Shown: one piece after another, positions 7,364-37,780 of the stretch | Layout of the letters: every line of letters starts with the position of its first letter | How positions within the stretch are numbered: the first letter of the stretch is position 1 | Made by a program: the position numbers and the translations under genes | From: Streptacidiphilus carbonis | GTDB lineage: Bacteria > Actinomycetota > Actinomycetes > Streptomycetales > Streptomycetaceae | Assembly (NCBI RefSeq): GCF_000787775.1 | Contig: NZ_BBPM01000057.1 | Location: forward strand, 10,462-48,241 | Reading direction: 5' to 3' | Length of the DNA stretch: 37,780 nt | Notes under the pieces: generated by a model | The model's input: only the letters and a program-made list of their open reading frames with translations | Databases searched by the model: none | Told to the model about the DNA's origin: nothing

Positions 7364-8557
7364 CTAGTCCACGCGGACCGGCAGCCGCCAGACCCCGGTG
7401 AACTCGGGGGAGGTGAGGAAGGCCGGTCGGTCGTCCGGGTCCACCCGCAGGGCGGGGAAGCGGTCGAACAGGATGTTCATGGCCACCCGCCCCTCCAGCC
7501 GGGCGAGCGGGGCGCCGAGGCAGAAGTGGATGCCCCGGCCGAAGCCGATCTGCGGGTTGGGGCTGCGCGCCGGGTCGAAGACGTCCGGGTCCTCGAACAC
7601 CCGGGGGTCGCGGTTGGCGGCCGAGAACCAGACCTCCAGCACCTCGCCCTCGGGCACCCGCACCCCGGCGATCTCCACGTCGCGGGTGGTGACCCGGTAG
7701 CCCGCCGCGAGCGGGCTCAGGTAGCGGAGCGACTCCTCCAGCAGGCCCGGCACCAGCGACCGGTCCTTGCGCACCCGCTCGTCGACGTCGGGGAAGGCGT
7801 CCAGGCACAGGACGGTGTTGCCGAGCAGCATGGTCGTGGTGATGTGGCCGGCCGAGATCAGCAGGTTGCCGAAGTTGACGATCTGACGGTCGGTCAGCCG
7901 CTCCCCGTCCACCTCCGCCTCGATGAGCTTGGAGAACAGGTCCTCCCGGGGCCGCCGGCGCCGGTCGGTGACCTGCTCCAGCAGGTAGAAGCCCAGCTCC
8001 ATGGCGGCCTCGGCCTGGGTGTCCAGCGACTCCTCCAGCGCGGTGTCGCCCGCCAGGGTGCTCAGCTGGGTGCTGGCCAGCAGGGACTGGTCGGTCCACT
8101 CCTTCAGCTGCTCCCGGTCGCTGCGCGGCAGGCCGAGCATGTCGCAGATGACGATCACCGGCAGCGGGTAGGCGAGCGACTCGGCCAGGTCGAACCGCTT
8201 GCCGTGGATCCCGTCGAGCAGTTCGTGGGTCAGCGCGGCGATCCGCGACTCCAGCTCGCCCACCATCTTCAGGGTGAAGGTCCGGCCGACCAGCTTGCGC
8301 AGCTTCTGGTGGTCCGGCGGGTCCGCCTGGGTCAGGTTGCCGTCGAAGGCGACGGCGGCCTGCTCCGGGGGGACGAAGCGGGTGGCGACCGCGGAGGAGA
8401 AGGTCCCGGGGTCGCCGAGGATCTCCAGCACCTCCGGGTAGCCGTAGACGTGCCACATGCCGATCGCCTCGTCGTACCGGACCGGCTGCTCCGGCCGCGT
8501 GCCGCGCAGCCAGAAGTGCATGGGGTGGATGTCCCACTTGCCGATGGGACCGTTCAT
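7364..8557 (-). CDS. Cytochrome P450 (downstream of the tandem pair)
   Basis: This 397-residue P450 has heme loop [15 protein letters not shown] with Cys346, ExxR in EESLRYL and I-helix ISAGHITTTMLLGN. The acidic residue often found before the conserved threonine is isoleucine here (AGHITT), a variant I also recall in macrolide-tailoring P450s. The ATG at 8557 has AAGGAG at good spacing. The stop is 42 bases before the flavoprotein start. It is clearly paralogous to the P450 immediately upstream, sharing the same heme loop, similar I-helix and equal length, so the two probably arose by duplication and act on related positions of the peptide, for example the two equivalent D residues 3 and 5. 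That substrate link is inference. No redox partner (ferredoxin) gene is seen in the window. Confidence 0.92.
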   Translation of the reverse strand: MNGPIGKWDIHPMHFWLRGTRPEQPVRYDEAIGMWHVYGYPEVLEILGDPGTFSSAVATRFVPPEQAAVAFDGNLTQADPPDHQKLRKLVGRTFTLKMVGELESRIAALTHELLDGIHGKRFDLAESLAYPLPVIVICDMLGLPRSDREQLKEWTDQSLLASTQLSTLAGDTALEESLDTQAEAAMELGFYLLEQVTDRRRRPREDLFSKLIEAEVDGERLTDRQIVNFGNLLISAGHITTTMLLGNTVLCLDAFPDVDERVRKDRSLVPGLLEESLRYLSPLAAGYRVTTRDVEIAGVRVPEGEVLEVWFSAANRDPRVFEDPDVFDPARSPNPQIGFGRGIHFCLGAPLARLEGRVAMNILFDRFPALRVDPDDRPAFLTSPEFTGVWRLPVRVD

Positions 8558-8587
8558 CGGTTCGCTCCTTCGCTCATCGGACGCCGC

Positions 8588-9816
8588 TCATCGGACGAGG
8601 AGCGGGAGCTCCGAGGTGGAGATGACGTGCGGCAGCGGCAGGAAGGTCGGCGGCTTGTCCGGGTCCGTCCGCAGCAGCGGGAAGCGGTCCAGCAGGATGT
8701 CCGTAGCGATCCGGCCCTCCATCCGCGCCAGCGGCGCGCCGAGGCAGAAGTGGATGCCCCGGCCGAAGGCGATGTGCGGGTTGGGGTCGCGGTACGGGTC
8801 GAACAGCTGCGGGCGGTCGAACTGGCGCTCGTCCCGGTTGGCCGCCGAGAGCGAGATGGCCACCAGCTGCCCCGGGTGCACCGTGACGCCGGCCAGCTCG
8901 GTCCTGGCCACGCAGGCCTTGTAGGCCGTCGCGATCGGGCTCAGGTAGCGCAGCGACTCCTCGACCAGACCCGGCGTCAGGGCCGGGTCCGCGCGCACCG
9001 CGGCCAGGTGCTCCGGGTACGCGTCCAGGCACAGCAGCGTGTTCCCGAGCAGCGCGCTGGTGGTGGCGTGGCCGACGACGAGCAGCTCGTTGGCGAAGTT
9101 CACCACCGCGTTGTCGCTCAGCCGCTCCCCGTCGACCTCCGCCTCGACCAGCTTGGTCAGCAGGTCCTCGCGCGGCTTGACCCGGCGTTCGGCGGCGTGC
9201 TCGCGCAGGTAGGCGAACATCTCCGGGACCACGCGCATGGCGGCCTGGGCGTCCACGTCGTCGTCCAGGTCGTGGTCGCCCGAGGTGAGGGCGACCGCGC
9301 TGTGGGCCATCCGGTCCACCCAGCCCTTGAACAGGTCGCGGTCGCTCTTCGGCACCCCGAGCAGCTCGGAGATGACGATGATCGGCATCGGGTAGGAGAG
9401 GTCGTTCACCATCTCGATGCGGTCCTGGCCGGCCACCGCGTCCAGCAGCTCGTGGGTGATCTCGACCATCCGCGGCTCCAGGGCCGCGACCGTGCCCCGG
9501 GTGAACGCCTTGCTGATGATCTTGCGCAGCTTGGTGTGCTCCGGGGGGTCGGACTGCAGCAGGGTGCCGTCGCTGAACTCCGGGTCGATCTCCGCGTCGC
9601 CCACGATCAGCTCGGCGACGTCACTGGAGAACGTCCCCGGGTTGCCGAAGACCTCCAGCACCTCCTTGTACCCGTACACGTCGACGACGTCGTACTCGTT
9701 GACCTCGACCGGGTGCGCGGGCCTGCGCCCGCGCAGCCAGAAGAAGTCCGGGTTGATGCCCAGGCGGTCGGCGAGGGCCGCGGCCCTCTGCTCGTCCGTG
9801 CCGATGGCTGTGCCGG

Positions 9817-9820
<4 letters not shown>
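8588..9820 (-). CDS. Cytochrome P450 (upstream of the tandem pair)
   Basis: This 410-residue P450 has heme loop [15 protein letters not shown] with Cys359, ExxR in EESLRYL and I-helix [15 protein letters not shown], where alanine replaces the usual acidic residue. The start is a GTG at 9820 whose GTGA overlaps the TGA of the giant NRPS, with GGGAG upstream inside the NRPS 3' end, so translation is probably coupled to the synthetase. The tight coupling suggests it modifies the peptide or a carrier-bound residue of this assembly line. The precise reaction (hydroxylation, epoxidation or coupling) cannot be told from sequence. Confidence 0.92.
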
Positions 9821-34049
<24,229 letters not shown>

Positions 34050-34051
34050 CC

Positions 34052-34064
34052 CCCAATGGTTGGG
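34052..34064 (-). promoter_or_regulatory. Small hairpin directly upstream of the NRPS start codon
   Basis: On the transcript, CCCAA and TTGGG pair around CCA, ending two bases before the ATG of the initiating synthetase. It overlaps the place where a Shine-Dalgarno site would be, and no AGGAG-like site is present. It could lower or tune initiation; a five-base-pair stem is weak evidence. Confidence 0.35.
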
Positions 34065-34103
34065 CGTAGAGATTCGGTCATTCGCGGGTGACCCGGTCGG
34101 ATC

Positions 34104-34898
34104 CTAGGACGCCGGTACCCTGCTGTTGATGAATTCGAGCAGCTCTGTACCGGCGCCCGAGTCGAACAGGTAGAAATGCCCCCCGGAAAAGACCCGGAGG
34201 TCGAAGTCGGAGGCGGTGTGCCGGCGCCAGCTCTCCACGGTGTGCAGCGGGGCCCGGCTGTCGGAGTCGCCGACCAGCGCGCTGATCGGGACGTCCAGGC
34301 GCAGGCCGGCCGCGGGGCGGTGGCGCTCCCAGAGCGAGAAGTCCGCGAGCACGGAGGGCAGCAGGGAGTCCAGCGCGTCCTCGTCCCCGGTGACCTCCTC
34401 GTCGAAGCCGCCCAGTCTGAGCACCTCGGCGCGGAACTCCTCCGGTGAGAGGCCGTGCAGCTTCGGCCGGTCCATGAAGGCCGTGGGCGAGGCCTGCCCC
34501 GACACGAACAGGTGGGTCGGCCGGGGGCCGCCGCGGGCCTGCAGCGCCAGGGCCGTCTCATAGGCCAGCAGGGCGCCGCTGGAGTGGCCGAAGAAGGAGA
34601 ACGGGCCGTCGAGGACCGGTCGCAGGGCCTGCATCAGGGCCCGGACGAGCGGGCCGACCGCGGTGGGGTGGTCCTCGTGGATCCGGTTCTGCCGGCCGGG
34701 CAGCTGGACCGCGCACACCTCGACGCCGTCCGGCAGCAGCCGCACCCAGTCGGCGAAGGCTCCCGCGCCGCCGCCCGCCGGCGGGAAGCAGACGAGCTGG
34801 TGGTGGTGGCCGGGCCGGCGCGCCCGCCAGACGAAGGGGTTCTCGGCGGCGAGCCTGGCAGCGGGTTTCGCCGGCGGATTGCCTGTGTATGTGTTCAT
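34104..34898 (-). CDS. Type II thioesterase, first gene of the NRPS operon
   Basis: This 264-residue type II thioesterase has VCFPPAGGG near residue 37, QLPGRQNR, nucleophile elbow GHSSG with Ser106, Asp211/Asp213 in VGDSDS and His241 in SGGHFYL. It should clear mis-primed or stalled carrier arms of the synthetases transcribed after it. The ATG at 34898 is chosen because GGAGGAG lies just upstream and homology begins soon after; the frame is open further upstream but that part reads through the promoter region and looks non-coding. The gene ends with TAG 54 bases before the synthetase start, and that gap is open in the same frame. It is diverged from the thioesterase at 1502-2299 and is not a duplicate of it. 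Confidence 0.93.
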   Translation of the reverse strand: MNTYTGNPPAKPAARLAAENPFVWRARRPGHHHQLVCFPPAGGGAGAFADWVRLLPDGVEVCAVQLPGRQNRIHEDHPTAVGPLVRALMQALRPVLDGPFSFFGHSSGALLAYETALALQARGGPRPTHLFVSGQASPTAFMDRPKLHGLSPEEFRAEVLRLGGFDEEVTGDEDALDSLLPSVLADFSLWERHRPAAGLRLDVPISALVGDSDSRAPLHTVESWRRHTASDFDLRVFSGGHFYLFDSGAGTELLEFINSRVPAS

Positions 34899-34993
34899 GG
34901 CTCCTCCGCGGAAAATGTCCTCAGCATTGTGCGGCGTCATTTCCGGGGTCGTCTGCGAGAAGCTCCGCTGGATTCTCCGGAGTCTTTGCGGCG

Positions 34994-35022
34994 ATCGTAG
35001 GAGCGGCTTTCCGAGGGGGCAA
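34994..35022 (-). promoter_or_regulatory. Candidate sigma-70-type promoter of the NRPS operon
   Basis: On the minus strand, TTGCCC (35017-35022) and TACGAT (34994-34999) are separated by exactly 17 bases, close to the HrdB-type consensus. Transcription would begin near 34987, giving a leader of about 90 bases before the thioesterase ATG. The surrounding 34899-35060 is less GC-rich than the genes around it. Confidence 0.55.
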
Positions 35023-35074
35023 GGAATGTGAATAGCGGTCCGGTTTTCGCGGGAGTCGGGACAAGCGGCCCGCA

Positions 35075-35098
35075 GCGTGTCCTGTCGACGGGACACGC
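35075..35098. promoter_or_regulatory. 24-base inverted repeat, possible operator
   Basis: GCGTGTCC and GGACACGC form an almost perfect palindrome around a TGTCGACG centre with a single T/G mismatch. It sits about 53 bases upstream of the candidate -35 box of the NRPS operon. Symmetry and placement suit a dimeric repressor or activator site. It could instead be a second hairpin after the transporter operon. Confidence 0.45.
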
Positions 35099-35114
35099 AT
35101 GCCGGGAGCACGAC

Positions 35115-35158
35115 GACGACCGGGCTGCCGCGCCTGTCGGCGGGGCAGCCCGGTCGTC
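35115..35158 (-). terminator. Hairpin terminator after the transporter operon
   Basis: A perfect 15-base stem (35115-35129 with 35144-35158) with a 14-base loop begins 26 bases after the permease stop. It separates the transporter operon from the NRPS operon promoter. Confidence 0.8.
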
Positions 35159-35184
35159 ACCGGGGGTGGGGGGAGCGCCTCGGG

Positions 35185-35975
35185 TCAGCGGCGCGCGTCG
35201 CGGTTGAAGACGCTGCGGGCCCAGAGGTAGCCGAAGATGCTGAGGCCGACGCCCCAGGCCAGGGCGATGACGGCGTTGTTGCCGATGTGCGTGCCCATGA
35301 GCAGGCCGCGCAGGGTGTTGGTGATGGAGGTGAAGGGCTGGTACTCGGCGAACTGCCGCAGCCCGACCGGCATGGAGGAGGGCGGGACGACCGCGCTGCC
35401 GAGGAAGGGCAGGAAGGTCAGCGGCATGGGGGCGTTGCTGGCCGCCTCGATGGAGCCGGCCCCGAGCCCGATGGCGGCGGAGACCCAGCTGAGGGCGAAG
35501 GCGAGCAGGCTGAGCATGGCCAGGGCGGCGACCCAGTCCAGCGCCGAGCCGTGCGGGCGGAAGCCGACCAGCAGGGCGACGCCGATCACCAGCACCAGGC
35601 TGATCATGGTCTGGATGACGTTGCCGACCACATGACCGGTGAGCACGGACGACCGTGAGATCGCCATGGTGCGGAAGCGGTTGATGATGCCCTCGGTCAT
35701 GTCCGTGCACACCGAGACGGCGGTGGAGATGGCCCCGGCGGTGACGGCCATCAGGATGATGCCGGGGACCACGAAGTTGGTGTACTGGGCGCGGTCGCCG
35801 CCACTGCCGGAGTGGGGGATGCCGGCGCCCAGGGTGCCGCCGAAGACATAGACGAACAGCAGCAGCATCAGGATGGGTGTGGCCACGATGGACACGGTCA
35901 TCGAGGGGTAGCGCTGGGCGTGCTTGAGGTTGCGGCGCAGCATCGTCATCGAGTCGCGCATGGCGTAGGCGGTGC

Positions 35976-35979
<4 letters not shown>
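35185..35979 (-). CDS. ABC-2 type transporter permease (DrrB-like)
   Basis: This 264-residue integral membrane protein has about six hydrophobic segments: near residues 27-50, 66-92, 110-138, 142-170, 180-200 and 232-258. A conserved stretch before the last segment includes PLTFLPFLGSAVVPPSSMP and the FxSITNTLRGLL region typical of DrrB-type drug exporters. It forms the membrane channel for the ATPase encoded just upstream; the ATG overlaps the ATPase stop (ATGA), so the two are translationally coupled. The start at 35979 is preferred over any earlier start because the family begins here and the upstream reading lies within the ATPase gene. Likely role: export of the peptide product and self-protection, inferred from position beside the synthetases. 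Confidence 0.92.
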
Positions 35980-36971
<992 letters not shown>

Positions 36972-37006
36972 GTGCCCCTCCATTCCGTTGCTTCTGGGGA
37001 TGCGGG

Positions 37007-37780
37007 TCAGGCGGTCTTGGCGTGCTCGACGGTGATGTCGCCGAGGGTGGTGCGGGCGTGGATCCTCACGGTCCGGTCGTCCAGGGAGGCCGGCCGGTCG
37101 GTGCCGAGGTCGCTGTGGGCGGTGCCGGCCTGGGAGTCGATGTCGAGCCAGGCGGGGGTCCCCGGGAGGACGCCGATGTGCAGGTTGCCGGCCGTGGTCC
37201 TGAGGTCGTGGGTGCCGCGTTCGACGGTGCCCAGGCGGACGCTGCCGTTGGAGGTGCGGCTGGTGACCGAGGCCTGGGCGCGGGCGACGGTGACGTTGCC
37301 GTTGGAGACCTTGAGGTGGAGGTCACCGGTGATGTCGTCGATCCAGGTGCTGCCGTTGGAGTTCTTGATGTCGGCGTTGCCGGCGATCTCGCCGACGCGC
37401 ACCTCGCCGGAGCCGGTGGTGATCACGGCGTTGCCGGTGGTGCGGTCGAGGGTGATGTTGCCGTGGTCGGTCTTGAGGCGTACGGCGAGGGCCTCGTCGA
37501 GCTGGATGTCGCCGGCGCTGACCCGGACGTCGCACCGGCCGAGCGGGCCGTCGGCACGCAGTCGGGCCAGTTCCAGCGTCCCGTTCAGGCTGGAGCCCTC
37601 GGGCAGGGCCACCTCGACGCGGACCGAGCCGCGGGGGCCGCGCAGTCCGCGGGGCCGGGGGGTCCTGATGGTCAGCTTGCCGTCGACGAAGTCGACCTTG
37701 GTCTCGTCGGCCGCGCGCAGGTCGTCGGAGTTGCCGGCGGTCGAGGGGTGGATCTCGACGACCGTGTCCTTGCGCTCGGA
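37007..37780 (-). CDS. DUF4097-type beta-repeat protein (5' truncated by the window)
   Basis: The frame is open to the window edge (257 residues visible). It is built of short beta-strand repeats rich in polar turns and in Asn-Gly/Gly-Asn pairs, such as TDHGNITLD, GSGEVRVGE, NSNGSTWIDD, SNGNVTVA, SNGSVRLG and TTAGNLHIG. This is the look of DUF4097-family proteins, predicted to fold as stacked beta strands like some adhesins. No signal peptide or membrane segment is seen in the visible part. It lies 35 bases upstream of the ABC ATPase on the same strand, probably in one operon. Similar proteins often neighbour DrrAB-type transporters in actinomycetes, but their function is not known. Confidence 0.8.
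   Translation of the reverse strand, partial: SERKDTVVEIHPSTAGNSDDLRAADETKVDFVDGKLTIRTPRPRGLRGPRGSVRVEVALPEGSSLNGTLELARLRADGPLGRCDVRVSAGDIQLDEALAVRLKTDHGNITLDRTTGNAVITTGSGEVRVGEIAGNADIKNSNGSTWIDDITGDLHLKVSNGNVTVARAQASVTSRTSNGSVRLGTVERGTHDLRTTAGNLHIGVLPGTPAWLDIDSQAGTAHSDLGTDRPASLDDRTVRIHARTTLGDITVEHAKTA

Noticed and set aside
34899-35111. N-terminal extension of the operon-leading thioesterase to an upstream start at 35111
   Set aside because: The extension would translate through the promoter-like and palindromic region and has no family similarity. The ATG at 34898 has a strong GGAGGAG.

Overview
The window is very GC-rich, with strong third-position GC, AGGAG-type ribosome binding sites and densely overlapping genes. 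This is typical of a Streptomyces or close relative (Kitasatospora, Actinomadura). Almost all of it belongs to one non-ribosomal peptide synthetase (NRPS) gene cluster. No tRNA, rRNA, CRISPR array or transposase was seen, and no stretch over 300 bases lacks a gene.

Layout. At the left edge two plus-strand genes overlap by 4 bases: a 5'-truncated fusion of a thioesterase C-terminus with an FMN-dependent 2-hydroxy-acid oxidase, then a type II thioesterase. They converge on a long minus-strand block and are separated from it by a strong hairpin at 2335-2386. The minus-strand block, read right to left in transcription order, is: type II thioesterase (34898-34104), initiating NRPS (34049-27396), giant NRPS (27396-9817), cytochrome P450 (9820-8588), cytochrome P450 (8557-7364), FAD oxidoreductase (7321-6107), stand-alone A-T didomain (6110-3672) and a third P450 (3633-2398). 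Gaps are 54 bases or less, with several ATGA/GTGA/TAATG overlaps, so this is probably one operon. A good candidate promoter lies at 34994-35022. The right end carries a separate minus-strand operon: a 5'-truncated DUF4097-like protein, a DrrA-like ABC ATPase and a DrrB-like permease, followed by a hairpin terminator.

How the genes work together. The two NRPSs form a six-module line: A-T-E / C-A*-T // C-A-T-E / C-A-MT-T / C-A-T-E / C-A-T-TE. It starts with an A domain whose pocket reads as phenylalanine. Epimerases sit in modules 1, 3 and 5, and the condensation subtypes agree with them: DCL-type C domains follow each E, and LCL-type C domains follow modules 2 and 4. The predicted chain therefore alternates D-L-D-L-D-L: D-Phe, X2, D-X3, N-methyl-Val, D-X5, X6, released (probably cyclised) by the terminal thioesterase. 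Residues 3 and 5 share the same unusual pocket, DVFSVAAYA, which from memory resembles piperazic-acid-type domains. The three P450s and the flavoprotein would supply oxidative tailoring.

The most notable point is module 2. Its A domain is full length but has lost the A3 P-loop, the A8 motif and the catalytic A10 lysine, so it should be unable to adenylate. The T domain beside it is intact. A stand-alone A-T protein with a relic half C domain, paired with a P450, lies in the same operon and is a candidate for supplying residue 2 in trans. The thioesterase-2-hydroxy-acid-oxidase fusion at the left edge is another unusual architecture. Pocket assignments rest on reading motifs by eye and remembered codes, not on a database search.
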